From Omphalotus guepiniiformis (Eukaryota; Basidiomycota; Agaricomycetes; Agaricales; Omphalotaceae), in contig JAQOOI010000018.1 in the NCBI GenBank assembly GCA_028554645.1, positions 1,240,001-1,304,000 of the forward strand: a stretch of DNA of 64,000 bases, in the 5' to 3' direction. The notes under the pieces were generated by a model. That model searched no databases. It was not told the origin of the DNA and saw only the letters and a list, made by a program, of their open reading frames with translations. How positions within the stretch are numbered: the first letter of the stretch is position 1; each line of letters begins with the position of its first letter. This document shows, piece by piece, positions 37,411 through 49,730 of this stretch. Position numbers and translations under genes: made by a program.

Positions 37411-37823
37411 AGGACCCCTGAAAGCCCACCCAAAGGCCAGTTTATGGGACCAGTCAAAATGTCTTAACCGAATATTTTCCAATCTGGCCAAAAATGTCCG
37501 AAATTCAAACTGCCTCAGAGTCAAAAATTCGGTCAAAAAATTCACAGGCTGTTTTCAAGCGCGTCGCTGCTTCATAAACTACGAAAGCTGAAGGAATCTT
37601 GCCCCAAGCGAGGTTCGAACGAGATACACTAATGTCACCTACATCAGTGCTCGTCCAGTTGCGCGATATCAGCCTCACATAACCCTTTTTTGTCCGAACT
37701 CCTCATGCGACCTTCTGCCCTTCTGATGGTTGTTTTGTCCGAAATTCAAGCTAGATTTCAGCAAAAGTTTCGAAAATTTGCTTGTTTCTTGAAACCACCT
37801 CTTGGTGGGCTTTCAGGAGTCCT
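37411..37823. mobile_element. 413-bp MITE (hAT-like) with 20-bp TIRs and 8-bp TSD
   Basis: The left end AGGACCCCTGAAAGCCCACC (37411-37430) and the right end (37804-37823, reverse complement AGGACTCCTGAAAGCCCACC) are inverted repeats differing at one base. The element is flanked by a perfect 8-bp direct repeat GGTGGCTC (37403-37410 and 37824-37831), the target-site length of hAT transposons. There is no long open frame, so it is non-autonomous. A 14-bp direct repeat TGTCCGAAATTCAA occurs on both sides of the centre. If the TIR is counted from one base further out, the duplication is GTGGCT. Confidence 0.83.
37600..37680 (-). other. tRNA-like/pol III-promoter-like core inside the MITE
   Basis: Read on the minus strand there is an A-box-like TCGCGCAACTGG, an 8-bp hairpin CACTGATG/CATTAGTG with a 7-nt loop (one G-T pair), and a B-box-like GTTCGAACC, in tRNA order and spacing. 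It does not fold as a standard tRNA, as U33 is missing and the anticodon stem is too long. It is more likely a tRNA relic or a SINE-like segment. Confidence 0.5.
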
Positions 37824-38284
37824 GGTGGCTCCTCCACCTGCCAGTAATTCCGTCAATAATTAGCTTTATTTCTAAATAAGAAAGAGTCCAGAACTCACCT
37901 AGAGGCCATCAAGTAGTGAGCTCATCGTTCTCAGGCATCACCACGGCAAGTCCCGTGCACCGGTAAGTCCGCACAAATCCGTCCCGTGCTCCCACACACT
38001 CGCCATCGCCATCAACGCCCTATCGGCCCTCCTCATCGTCTCCCCCCCATCATGCCTCCGCCCTCGCTTAATCCCTCCCCTCTTTCGGCTCTTTCCGCTG
38101 TCCCGGATCTCATGCTTAGTCACCGATGTCTCTACGTGCTCTAAGTCTCCGTCCCTCAATGTAAACTCAATTTCTTGGCCTCAATACTCAGCCTTCTTAT
38201 AGTAGGGACATAATAAATGATATTCCTGCCGCACAACAAAATTCATAGCCTGGTAGAAAGTATCTACAGGTAAGAATGATATCT

Positions 38285-39926
38285 CTACGTCGACGCTGAC
38301 GGCGCTGCTTCGGGCATGTTTTCATCACCTAGGGATTCAGTATAAGAACGCGAACCGACTCTGAAAAACAATATACACTCACCAGTCGCTCTCTTCTTGC
38401 GCGGGCCACGCTGAGTGCCTTTATCCTTGCGGGGCTTTCTTTTCTTTGAGACCACTATCACCGCATTCCCGTTGACATCCGTCATGGCGCCTGCATTGAC
38501 GAAGTTGAGAGCACCGAGAGGTTCTGGCGCAGGAGGAGCTGCGCTCACCGTCGTTGGACTTTCGTGCCCCACCTGAGTCTGAGTCCGAACAATCGCCGTT
38601 GGAGCCGCAGGTATGGCGGTCGTCGACATAGGGGCGGGCTCGCTGGGTGTATCCGCTGTGATGATGGAACCGTCCTGGGTGTCGCTATTATATTTCATCA
38701 TCCACTCCTCCAACTCACCCTCGGTCATCTTGTAGAAGTGTGTGGTGCCAGACCTCCAAGTGTTGTCAAGTAACGTGAGTTCGGTCCGCGTCGACACTTC
38801 GCTAGGTGAGCAAAGCTTTGGAAGGGGCCAGTTCTTGATGACTACCCCGTACTTCAACACGATATGCTCATTGAAGTTTTTGTAGTACATTCGTGACACC
38901 TTGGCTTTCCCAACAGCGTCTTCTGTTCCATTCATGAGCAAATACAATCAAGAATACACAATCGACCACGCACGAAGTTTCTGGTATATCAATTCTCGCA
39001 GCTCACTCTTCATTTTCAGTGTCTCCTGGGCGTGATTCTGCACGACTCCCTCAACGCCGGAGATGATATATCCCTCCATACGGGTTGCAATGGTTTGAAG
39101 CGGACACTTGAACACGATGGTGAAGAAGTTGCCCACGCGCTCACTAGTCGCATATACGTCCGGCTTGTTGAAGTGGTCCCTTGCAGATCGGACAGTCAGC
39201 AAGACTGCCTCGTCGCCCGTACGAGCGTTCAAACGAGAGAGCTGCAACATCATCGGGTTAGTCTCTAGTCATTTCCATAAAGTTCATCGCCTTACCGACT
39301 CCTTGATATCCTCCAGCGTGATTCGTGTATCATGAAACGCGCTTAGTGCGACGTTGTGAGTACCGACCTCACGATTTTCTCGGTTGTCGTTGAGTTGCTT
39401 CATGGTTGCCTCAGTGCAGGCCCTCTTCTCCTCCTCTGACATCTCCTTCCACGTCGCGGAGATCTCCTTCATACACTCGTTTGCCTTCTTTCGAGGCTCG
39501 CCCTCTGGTAAGGCTAGGAGTTTGTGTGAGTGTAACTCAATCAAATTACAGCCATGTATACGTACCGGAATTGATTCGTTCCAACTCCATCTTCACAAAC
39601 GCGTTGAATTTACTCGCCAATTTTCTACTGACGCGAAGGCGGTGAGTCTGGTAAACGTCGTCGACAATTTGTTGAACACTGCGTTTGCCAATCTGTTCGT
39701 GGAGTTCAGTCGCCTTGTCGATGATAAGCTGTCGCAACTCAATGATTGCATTCTGGTACGTGTCCTTTTCCTCACGTCTCTGAGCTTTCTTTCGAGCTTT
39801 GTCCGCGTTTGAGAGGCGTATCGGCGCACACTTTTGCCGATATCTCCAAGGGCGCCTTGCTGAACTTCCCCTTTCTCGAGCTGCACTTAACATGCACTGG
39901 AACTGAGGGGTGTTGTGGCGCGCCAT
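38285..39926 (-). CDS. HMG-box-like protein of the KDZ cluster
   Basis: About five exons. Exon 1 starts at ATG 39926 (MARHNTPQFQ), is basic (ADKARKKAQRREEKDTYQNA) and ends ELERINS at 39567. Exon 2, from about 39515 (LPEGEPRKKANECMKEISATW, then KEMSEEEKRACTEATMKQL), resembles an HMG box. Later exons contain LSRLNARTGDEAVLL, FFTIVFKCPLQTIATRMEGY and LPKLCSPSEVSTRTELTLLD. The C-terminus is basic (KKRKPRKDKGTQRGPRKKR) and after a last intron ends PEAAPSAST at 38285. Such a protein could bind DNA for the transposon; that role is inferred from its position. Exact exon edges are approximate. Confidence 0.62.
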
Positions 39927-40084
39927 TGTAGTCTGTGAATACAACCTTCGCTCAACAGTCGGACGCCAGTCGGACAACGTCTTTCGGGACTTGGGACCCG
40001 GAGTTCAAAACAACACCGTGCAGGCGGCCTTCAATTTGCAATCCAAGATAACTACGTGATATCAACATCAAAAAGAAACTATTT

Positions 40085-41340
40085 GGCACTGGGTTAGCAC
40101 ATGGTTCACAACAACTTGATGAGATCCCAGAGGAACTCGAGGTCTCTCTGTGTAACACCTTCAGGCTCAGCGTCCTCCCACAAATACAGATTGTTTGCAA
40201 TGAACGTTGCGCGTCTCTCTTCTTCAGGCTCATCGGCATCAAGGTCTGCATACACGGTCATGATGCCAGCACCAACTCGAGCCGGGACTCCACGAATAGC
40301 GAGAAACTCCGCCACCATGTGAGGAGCATGCTCGCCTCTGGATTTCCCTTTTTTTGGGGATGAATCTATCGATAAGAGATTTCCGGCGATGAATTTCAAA
40401 CTGTTTGACAAATGTAAAGTGCTTACTGATATGCATGGAAACGTTTACATCTCCCAAAGTCATAGAAAAAACATATTCATCGGTGCGTTGATGCTGCAAT
40501 GGCGACCGAGACCCGGAGGCATACGGAGGTGGGCTCAAAGTGTAAACCTCAGGGCTACGACGGGGGGTACGACCAGGTGTTTGAGCACGAGATGTGTGAG
40601 ATCCTACCGCCCGAGTTGGAGTCTGTGGTGCAGGTGGAAGTGATGGCTCTGGACTTGGGGGGCTCACGAGGGTCGTATTGCCATCCCTTATTGCCTGTGC
40701 AGCCTCTGGTCGTGCGTAGGGGTTGTACTCAGACAAAGCATTGCTCGGGGTCTCAGTGGAATGGACATGGGCGAGAAGCGCGTCTTTAATCGTCGCAAAG
40801 ACAAAGGCTCGGCGATAAAACGGCTTAGGGCAGGCGTCCATGGTCTCAAGAGCTTCGTCACTAAACATATTCGTCAACGGCGTGAGCAACGCTCACTGTT
40901 CATCAAGTACGTACCGATTGAAATATAGGCCAGACGAGTTCCCGTACTTGACATCCCAGAATGTGTACCCCAATGGATCAATGAGGTTGCTGATCCTCCT
41001 CATCACCTGTGAGTTCGCTAAGTCGTTGGCAAACGCCGGGCCCTCCAAGTGTCTGTGCGCCTGTGCCCAGGGATTCAAGTGTTTCCAGATGAATGTCGCC
41101 TCTGCTTGAGTCATACACTGAATCGTGATCGGTAAGGGGCTAGTCCTGAAGCCACCTTTTCGCCATTGCCTGAAACACCATATCAATGTAAGAAAAGTAA
41201 GCTGAGCGGGTGAAGAAGTACTTACATTTGGCCGTACGTGCCGCCGTTGGTTCCAGTGGTGATATGTACATAGCGACGTTGAGCGTTGGCCATCGAGAAC
41301 GTAACTGTATAGTAACGACGTAGGGTCTGAAGGACAAAGT
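40085..41340 (-). CDS. unresolved gene of the KDZ cluster
   Basis: Minus-strand coding-like blocks with no recognised domain: QWRKGGFRTSPLPITIQC and WKHLNPWAQAHRHLEGPAF (about 41170-40930), then DALLAHVHSTETPSNALSEY and a Pro/Ser/Thr-rich stretch (40889-40500), TLGDVNVSMHISKHF, and finally VYADLDADEPEEERRATF and LEFLWDLIKLL ending near 40106. I could not join the first exons in one frame with clean GT-AG introns, so the gene may be decayed or misread. Lying between two transposon genes, it probably belongs to the same element. Confidence 0.4.
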
Positions 41341-41473
41341 TGACGCCCCACAGCTACGCGGTAGTAAGTGAGGACTAGCACCTTTAACTTTGAAGCGTGA
41401 CGGCGGTCACGTGTCAGCGTCTACGCGTGATTTTGTGTACCGCATGTTTTTTCACCCTTCAACATCAAACCCC

Positions 41474-43268
41474 ATGTCGACCCTCAAGCACCCAGATGTC
41501 CGGTGAGCACACCTCTCATTTTGACAACGCGTTTGCACAGGCCTCGAGCTGGACAAGGATCTGTGGCGGCGAGGTGATCTCGAGTTCCTTGAATACTCGC
41601 GCAACGGGAATACGAGGAACGAGATGTCATCCAGCTCTGCAACCTTGTTTGGGAACGAGGTCTGCTGCACAACGCGAAGTCTTTTCAGTCGCCTCACAGA
41701 ACTCGAATCTCCAACTCATATTATCCACAGAAATTGTGCAAAGTGACTTTGACCTCTCCTCAGCTCTTTTCCATTCGATTGAGCAGGAGGGCCTGCACGA
41801 CTACCTCGACTTTCCGGATTTACAGGCCTCCCCCTTTTCCTCACCTCTTTCTTCGCCGCCATCCTCTGCAAACTCCTCTCCACTCTCGACGCCGCCATCC
41901 TCTGCCCCTCCCAGCCCAGTGCTCCGTGCAGTAGAAGTGGTCGGCGGGCCTGTGTCTAAAAAAAGGCGGAGGCAGAACGATCGCAATAAGAAGGCCAGTA
42001 AACTCAATCGCAAAAGACAAAGGCAGTGCGCACCTCCGAAAGTCGCGTCAGACATCCCCGCCCGCGAATCGACCAAATCCAAGCACATCGCGCTGTCGAC
42101 CCCCCTGCCCACATCGTTTTCAACTCAACATGACGCCCCCGTGTCCTCCTCGGCCTATATTGCAAAACGCGACCGCGAAGATCATACAGGCGAGGAATAC
42201 TGGCTTCATGAAGTTGTTGGGCCCCAATCAAAATTTAAATTCGACCTGGTACGCTATGACCCTGAGTACGCCCTCATGCCCCCACGTTCATCTACCACTA
42301 CTGACTGGACTCCCAGACACTCAACCCCCTTTATCGATTCCCAGGGCCAACTGGTAGCCTTGGTGATCAATCGTCCGGCCGATGCAGGCTGGGATCGCTG
42401 CGTGAAAGCTGCGGGCGATGCTCTGGAGCGTTATCGCAGCCAGTGTCGGTTTTCAAGCAAGCAGAACACCCATCGCCGCGGCGCATTTCCCGCAATGAAT
42501 GTTGGCATATCTTATGGTGGGGGTCAGACTGTGAGTACCGCCCCCAAAGCATTCCATTCAACATGCTCATGAGCACAGAGCCCCGGGAACCTGGTTCATA
42601 ATAAACATAACACACACGTCTTACAGAAGCTGTGTAGGCATTGGGCCTTTCGTCGCCTCTCAGGCTTCGCGACCGGTATGTTTCTTCCGCCGATGTGATA
42701 CAAAGCCCATCCTGATCTTAGTCTAGGGGTATTCAAATCGTGGGCACCTCGACTTTACGATTATTATGCTCAATATCAGCGCGAGCTCCTGGAGAGTGAC
42801 CCTTCGCTTTACCCCGCCTTTGAGAATAGCGTACTCTCTGCCGCAGCATTCAACTTCGGCCCACAAACTGTAACTTATCCGCACATCGACTTCGCCAATC
42901 TTCCGTTCGGCCTATGCTTTATCTGGGCGTTGGGCAGCTACGACTGGAAGAAAGGCGGGCATATAGTACTGTGGGAGCTGAAGAAAGTCATTGAATTTCC
43001 TCCGGGAATGTTGGTTGTGATACTCTCGGGAGTCTGTACACATTCGAATACCCGCATTGCCGCGCATGAACGTCGTTATTCCTTCACTCAGTATTCTGCT
43101 GGCGGACTGTTTCGTTGGGTAGATAATGGGTTTCGGACCTTGGCAGATTATGTGGCGGGGCGTACCAAGGCTCAGTTGGCAGAAGATGCGGATAGAAAGC
43201 GTAGACGATGGAAAATGGGTCTAGATCTTCTCCCTAAAGTTAGCGAGCTCTGTAGCCTTGTAAAGTAG
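41474..43268 (+). CDS. TET/JBP-like 2-oxoglutarate/Fe(II) dioxygenase
   Basis: A member of the basidiomycete TET/JBP-like dioxygenase family; characterised relatives oxidise 5-methylcytosine or thymine in DNA. Well-supported exons end at 42530 (MNVGISYGGGQT), then 42579-42675 (SPGNLVHNKHNTHVLQKLCR) and 42727-43268. The metal site HxD is in TVTYPHIDFANLPFGLC and the distal His in VCTHSNTRI, followed by RRYSFTQYSAGGLFRWVDNG. Upstream is a Ser/Pro-rich region with a basic nuclear-localisation-like KKRRRQNDRNKK. The first exons (ATG 41474, MSTLKHPDV; then NLVWERGLLHNAK near 41640-41680) need splices I could not settle. The core looks intact. It is convergent with the KDZ transposase. Confidence 0.8.
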
Positions 43269-43528
43269 TACTTGCAATGAATTTGTGCCCGAACATCTTA
43301 ACATCTTTGAGGAGGAGGAATTGAGAAATGGCTGCGAAATTGCCGCATTCACCGGCACGTCTACTTAACAGCCTTAGAGATTAGAATAAAAATTCTCTAA
43401 AAATTCTCTAAAAACTTTTCCTTCTGTTGTAAACCCTGGAGAAAATTCAAGTGAATATGTTACATAGGTGGCATTCCACAGATGTAATTCTGTGTCAAAA
43501 GCGTCTCCCAGAGTGCTCAACGAAAAAC

Positions 43529-45846
43529 TCAGACCACGTGTGAGAGATGCGTACGAAGCTTGTAGCCTTTCCTTGCTGACATTAGTGATAAATAATGGGG
43601 AGGAAATAAAAAATAGTGCACACCGGTTTGTGATAGATTCATTTTATGAAGTTCAAAAAGGCGGAAAACCACCAGCTTGTGTAAATTCTCCAACGCTCGC
43701 TGATATTCACGATGTCTCATGTACTTCAGGGCTTCCTTGTACTCCGGCGATGTAGGCTCCCACCGACGTTCGATACCCATGGCAACCTCCATCTTCATGA
43801 CTTCGAAAAGGGTGTTATCAAGCTGTGCCGCAAGGTATTTTCTTCTTGTCTCAATCTTGCGCGTCTCTGAAGTACCTTGAGTGTATGCTGCATCGGATGC
43901 TAGAAACTGGTAGTCCGCAGGTATGTGTAGGTGGAATGCCCCCGTCACATTTTCATAGGCTGCGCTGCATTGAACGAAGGACGTTGGAAAGAATAATGGG
44001 TCTCAACATAGACGACAACACGTACGTGCATTCCGAGAGTTTTTGTAACAGCTCCACATAGGCGATTGCGTGAAGATCCTGTGATGTTTCGGTCCCTAGC
44101 ACCTCCATGTGTCGTGCTTCATCGGCAAAATAATTTTCGAGCATGTCTTCTGTGAGGTTGAATGTCTTCATATCCTCTTGGAATGCGCGGCCCTCATCGT
44201 TGATGATATCGAGAGCTTGAATGTAGTTGTTGTGAAGCATGGTAGACAGGTTCTGATATTTGTCTGCGTCCCACTGCTGAAAGAACGCGTCAATGAAGAC
44301 GCGTCGACGATAGGCAGACATGAAGCGAGTCACGCCAGCAAGTGAATTTGATATTGAAAAAACTCGCTCCAGAGTTTCCAGGTCCTCCAATCCCATGCCC
44401 TCGATGTTGAGTGGATGGTGTTTACGTTGACAATCTGCGCTATGTGTATAACCATGGAACGCGTTGACACAAGATCGACACCCCTTGGCTTGGAACTGCG
44501 GACCTAGAGAACTCTTGGCAATCGTCGTTCCGAATGAGCAGCCGATATCGTAACCCATGAGCCAGTTGCCAGGAAGAACATCCAATGCTTTAGCCACCAT
44601 GGCGAGCGGGTATTTGGCCCTGTGCAATGCATGAATAAGTCACGCACTCACAATCAAAGCACTCTGACACTCACAGTTCACCACTTCGTACCATGTCTGC
44701 CAGCCACAATACGAGCCCGTGGCGACAAACGCTCGCGAATATGCCAGACTCATCAAATGCTGCCCACATGCGCTTCTTGTCATCGGCCGCCGCAGCTTTC
44801 CAGTTCGTTGTGCAGTGGTCGTCTGTAGGTGCCCCATCGGTTGGATCACCTCCTGATGGCTCGTCATCCTCGTCATCATCTGAATCAATGGCGGGGCCAG
44901 TCGACCGATGCTTCACCTCATTTGCGAACGCGTTGACGTAGTCCGCAGATAGATAATAGCTGCTTTCTCCAAACACGCGAGTGTCGGCAACCTGACGCCC
45001 GGCAACTCCTTTCATTTGTTTAAGCGAATTGTTCCCGTCCACAACCCACATGCGTGAGAAGCGAAGATGCGGTTCATCGCACAGCTATAAAGTATACATC
45101 TGAGTGGTTTTCCAGAGTCATTATTACATAGAAACATACCTTGTAGGTGCATGGAGGGCAGCTGTTGAGTACATGATAGTTTGGGGTGTCACGCCCCAAT
45201 TCCTGTGCGACGCGATCATCCATACGGCGGTGGATTGCTAGATAGATGTCGAAAGTATCCGAGATGGCTGTGCGATAGCCCCTGCGATAAGGTATCTAGT
45301 GAGAGTTGTTGAGATAACGATGGTCTGATGATGAGAATCTGGCACTCACAGAGTACTGGTGGCATAGTACCTTTGCGAAGGCTTCAACACTGAACGAAGC
45401 TTTGAATAATCGAATAGTGCGAAAGAGCTCGAGAGTTCGAAAGGATACTGCAAAGGAGGGTATGTCTGGTGAGGTCGCAAGGAAGCCAGCATGAGCGATG
45501 GCGACCACCGTATCTTCATCGCCGGTGCGAGGAATGACGGCGGCTCGGGATAGCGTGTAGATGTCAGCTATGTTGAGGACGAAGTCATGGCCATTGGTAG
45601 GGGGGGCGAAATCTGTGTCATGTGAAGTTATTATATCAGGACGTGTGCTATAACACCAGTGTATGTATGCAGAGGTCATGCTATCAAGTAAAGGCGCCCA
45701 TCGTTCATGTACGCGACGAATTCGCCGCTTCCATGTCCTTGTGTCCTTGTATCGGCGCACCCCATGCCATCTGTGGGCAATAGCTAAGAATACTGGACGG
45801 AGAATGAACTGGCGGAACACACCTGTTTAACCCAAGTACATCCCGC
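43529..45846 (-). pseudogene. KDZ transposase, 3' portion (split by retrotransposon, C-terminally short)
   Basis: KDZ-family DDE transposase. From the insertion point the exons read DVLGLN, then WHGVRRYKDTRTWKRRIRRV, GYRTAISDTFDIYLAIHRRM, LNSCPPCTYK, and MWVVDGNNSLKQM with the first catalytic Asp. MVRSGELAKYPLA crosses an intron (44674-44620), and WLMGYDIGCSFG holds the second Asp. FHGYTHSADCQRKHHP and GLEDLETLERVFS follow, with the catalytic Glu. After another intron (44025-43965) come AYENVTGAFH and GIERRWEPTSPEYKEAL. The frame stops at THLSHVV, soon after GYKLRTH, so the usual KDZ C-terminal region is missing. The splice near 45350 is ambiguous. With its 5' exons 15 kb away, this copy should be inactive. 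Confidence 0.85.
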
Positions 45847-47339
45847 TAATAGCAGCGTAATGAGCACTCTAAGACGTAGGAACTCGTCTAAACTCAAAGG
45901 TTGCCTTGTAAAAGCGAGTGTAGTCTGGCGTTGGCAAAGATTCCGCACGCAGAAAACTGACTAAAGTCGAGCTAGACTGTTGGAAAGACTAACTGAACTG
46001 TAAGATCACCGTCTAGACCCTTCGACGAGTACCAGAAACAGCAAACAGACAGACACAGACAGACAGACACAGACAGACAGACACAGACAGACAGACAGAC
46101 AGACAGACAGTTCAAACACAACAGATGTTCAGATATTTAGCACTCTATTAAAGCACTGCAATTCCTAATAGTCCGCCTCTACCAGCTCGAAGAACCGGGG
46201 CCTGACGTTCACAATCAAGAGGCCTTCTGCGATTTAACGCTCTAGAAGATACGTAAAGTTCTCCAATTTGGCGGGCAGTCGTAACCTGGGGCGCTCGACC
46301 CTATACATGACAGTATATGTACTCTACTGCTTGTAAGTATTTCATAAATAGATAGAAAACTGAGTGGAGTAATTAAAAGGAACAGAGGGATAACATCGAG
46401 TATAAAATGGATATAAACAGAAACAATATGACTGAGTTGGGTAAGTAGGCACGTCTAGAGGGTAATTATGTGCAGTTCTTGGGTATATATGTGTAAGTAT
46501 TATGTTTTAGTGATGTTTTTGGTACATCTAGACCCTTCTTATCATGCGCTCGAGCCATTCTAAACGAACTACTCCTATGCATTTCGTTATTATTCATCTT
46601 CGTAACTGTTTTACAGTGTACTTATAGGGGCGCCGAGGGCAGTTTCTAGTCATTTATCCCGTCGGGCTTCCGTATTTTCTCCTATTTCGACATCTAGACC
46701 CCATAGCACCTCGTAGATATACCAATATCCAGCGCTCGAAGGTCAATTCTGTCATTACTTTACTAATAAGTTATTATACAGTCATCGAGACTGATCATTT
46801 TCATAGCTTTGACCATCTAGTATCTCGGAACGGAATCGTCGATCATATATTTCCGATCATAAAGCGTTATCTCCAGTATATCATCAATCTGCAGGTTCTA
46901 GGAGGTCGGCTAAGTTCGAACAAACCATTTTGATGGCTCGGCGATACCTCTAGCTTTGTCCTTTCGACATTATCGAGGCTCATGAGGCTATTACGCCTGT
47001 GTGTGTGTAGTTTCTTCCTTCCTAAGTCCCGTGGATTACACAGATACTTAAATAGCGACTTCCAGACGAAGGGCTCTTTGCCAGGCAGGGTGGGTCTGAC
47101 CATACTGTACAGTCTCGCAGCAGGTAGTTACTTCGCCGAAGGTCTAGAGGCATATCAGCCATAAGGTCTTGATGCATACTCGTACATCGTAGTCCTTTCA
47201 CTTCGAGCCTTTAACTATTCGTGTTCTATGTTTTAGCTAGCACTATGGGACATAGTCTAGCCCTTTATTCCCATCATATTCACAGTAGAAATCGTTTAAT
47301 TTCAGGTATTTCAGGTGTGTATGCGTTTTCAGCGCAACA
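45847..47339 (-). repeat. 3' LTR (left)
   Basis: 1,493-bp LTR, starting TGTTGCGCTG in element orientation (at 47339) and ending GCTGCTATTA at 45847, so it has the usual TG start but not the usual CA end. It contains a CAGA/ACAGAC microsatellite at about 46035-46110 and four copies of the CTAGACC motif. Small open frames inside (e.g. 46867-47103) are present in both LTRs and have no coding signature. Confidence 0.95.
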
Positions 47340-47352
47340 TCTCCCCCAAACC
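47340..47352 (-). other. polypurine tract
   Basis: In element orientation GGTTTGGGGGAGA lies directly before the TGTTGC start of the 3' LTR, the expected place and composition of the plus-strand primer tract. Confidence 0.8.
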
Positions 47353-47846
47353 AAATCTAGACCGTCCCCGGTCTGGTGATCGGTCAGTCATACAGCCAAA
47401 GATACATTCTAAAGCTTCGCAGACAGCCTGTTGATTATATAATACTTATTCACACACATCTCAGAGTTCGCCGAAGCAGTGGTACACTGTTCATTGCTTT
47501 TTGCCGGTCTATGCCGATCATCAAATTTCAAACTCCAACCAAAATACTCTCGGCCAGCTGTTTGCCTTCGGCAATTGCCGTAGGTTCTTTTCAGGCAAGT
47601 GACTTTCCGTCTCTTTTCCTCTTTCACATTTCTTATTCAGTTTCTTACTTCTCTATTCTTTCTTTTCACGCATCTCTCAGCCTTTCACTGGTCCGTGCGC
47701 CGTGGGAACATGGTCAGGTGAGTCGTTCCATAAGTAAACGGACTTCAACTTTTTCACGCCCATTCTTCCTTTCTCTCTATTTTTCTCTCAGAGTGGCTCT
47801 AGCTCTCTGTCTCTCTCTATATATACTTGTTCTTCCTTTACTCCTA

Positions 47847-49730
47847 ATGGCGCGAACCACGGGCAAAGCTTCCAAAGGGAAGGGCAAGGGTCCGGCCTCA
47901 GCAGTGGCTAAGAAAACTCGCGCGGGCAAGAAGAGCGCAAAGCCTCCGTCTCCACACGATCTGGCCAACCAACTGATTTCGATTCTTAACGACGTGTACC
48001 GTCGACAGTTCGATAAACCTCGTCGTAACCCCCCTACCGTTTCCGAGATGGTGAAGGCGGTTGAAAACGCGGTCCCCATCATGGTAAGTAGTAATCCGTT
48101 TTAAATTCTTATTATTTTCTCATTATTCTTTCAGGATTCCCTCTTTGAAGATGTCAATTTTGAAGTCGACGAGTTTTGCCCCCACGTCCGTGGTGTGTGG
48201 CTTGCTCTCCTTCGACTCTCCCATCCGCTCGAATCTCGTATCTCCGCCCTCTCTGAATGCGGGTGGTATCTTTCCAAAACCGAACGCCAAGATAAATATG
48301 CACTCGAATCAGTAAGTTCAAAATTTCTCTTTAAATCTTTCCCCAGGTCTTAGTTCTTCATTCTTCAGTTTCATGACTTCAAGACTGAACTAGACGATGT
48401 CTGCGACGCTCTTGGCGACGATACTATTCTCGATGTCTCTGATGACGAGTTCGTCGATGTCTCGGACGATGAATCTGTCACCATTAAGACCGAAGTATGT
48501 TTCTCTTATCTTTTATCCACATGTTTTCTTACCCCTTCTCTTCAGCCTATCCAGACTTCAAAGAAGCGACGCATTACCGAGATCGACGACGACGACGACT
48601 TGTTCTCGTTCAAAAAGACTCGGGCCGCGACACCTTCTGATAAAAAGGTTCGCGCACCCTCGAGTCTGTCTAAACCGAAGCCAAGGCCTAAGCCCAAAGT
48701 CGAACGCGTGCCCTCACCGTCTCCTAGTGCTGCATCTCAGGTCCCTCCCGCCGTGGACGATGCTCCGTCTCACCCCAGCGGACAAACTTCAGAACTCGGC
48801 ACTTTTACTCTTCCTGGGAGCGACCAGGTATTTAATTTGGAGGAGCTTCTGCAAGCGACGTATACGCTCGACTCGGTAAGCTTCTCTTTTCTTTTTTCCA
48901 TCTATGATTTATTAATCCCTTTTCCTTAGGTGGTGGGCCATCTTCCTTGTACTCGATGTACCGCTAGCCACACCGCTCACCAATGTGTCGCTCCGACGAA
49001 CCCCAGTACGACACACAAGTGTCTGTCCTGCTACAAGGGCAGGCAGCCTTGTTCCTGGACACTTTCCCCGGCCAAAGCGAGCGAGATGCGCAATATTCTG
49101 CTTGGCTACACTCGTCAGGGCTCGTTGAGTAAGTTCCTCTATTACTTATTTTATTTTCAAGCTAAATTGCTTTCTCTAGATCTGTCTCTCGAGGTCTCCT
49201 CACTGGTGGAAAAGATCGCCTCCTATGAGCAGATGCTTCGCAGCATTTCGAGCCTCGTCGACTGTGCTAACGGTCTTCGAGAGTCGATTGGCAAGGACCA
49301 GGACCGTCTCCGAAAGGCATCCCCCGACCCTACCATCATTTTCCAAATTCTTCAGCAACACGACCCCTCGTTCAAAGGCAACCTCGACGAGTTGAAGATG
49401 ATCGGTGCAGGCTTGGGCTGGAACCTCTCCCTTCTGGACAAAGGCGTCGTCTTGACTAAATCTAGCGCAGGCTTTCAGATTCAATCCGCGGCGACTCGAC
49501 AAGGTTCCGATTTTTCGTCTTCAGATTCCCGAGGCCGGATTGAGCGCATGGTGGCTTCGGTCCTAGGCCCTACTCGAATGCCATCGTCTTCGTCTCGTGG
49601 GCCAGCGCCTGCCAGTCCTTCCTTTCCCGCGTCCTCTCTTCCAACCTTCACCACTCTCGATTCCAATCGTTCCCCGTTGGAGGAGGAAAGGGTGGGACAG
49701 CTCTTGGTCGAGGATACTCCGGAGAAGTAG
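47847..49730 (+). CDS. antisense element gene 1, zinc-ribbon-like/basic protein of unknown function
   Basis: A 539-residue protein from six exons (47847-48083, 48135-48311, 48369-48494, 48546-48875, 48930-49128, 49180-49730), every junction a GT-AG pair in frame. It runs opposite to gag-pol, between pol and the 3' LTR. The N-terminus is very basic (RTTGKASKGKGKG, KKTRAGKKSAKPPSP), then ISALSECGWYLS, an acidic stretch (DVSDDEFVDVSDDE), a basic Ser/Pro-rich linker (KPKPRPKPKVERVPSPSP), and a Cys cluster LPCTRCTASHTAHQC followed by KCLSCYKGRQPCSW (C-x2-C, C, C-x2-C, C), resembling a small zinc-binding module. The last exon has a helical region and a Ser/Pro tail. Nuclear location and DNA or RNA binding are plausible but unproven. 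I recognise no named family. Confidence 0.82.

Noticed and set aside
46033..46110. Short regularly spaced repeats suggesting an array
   Set aside because: Simple CAGA/ACAGAC microsatellite in the LTR; no spacer-repeat structure, and CRISPR is not expected in a fungal nuclear genome.
46867..47103. 78-codon frame present identically in both LTRs
   Set aside because: Duplicated only because the LTR is; no domain or start context.
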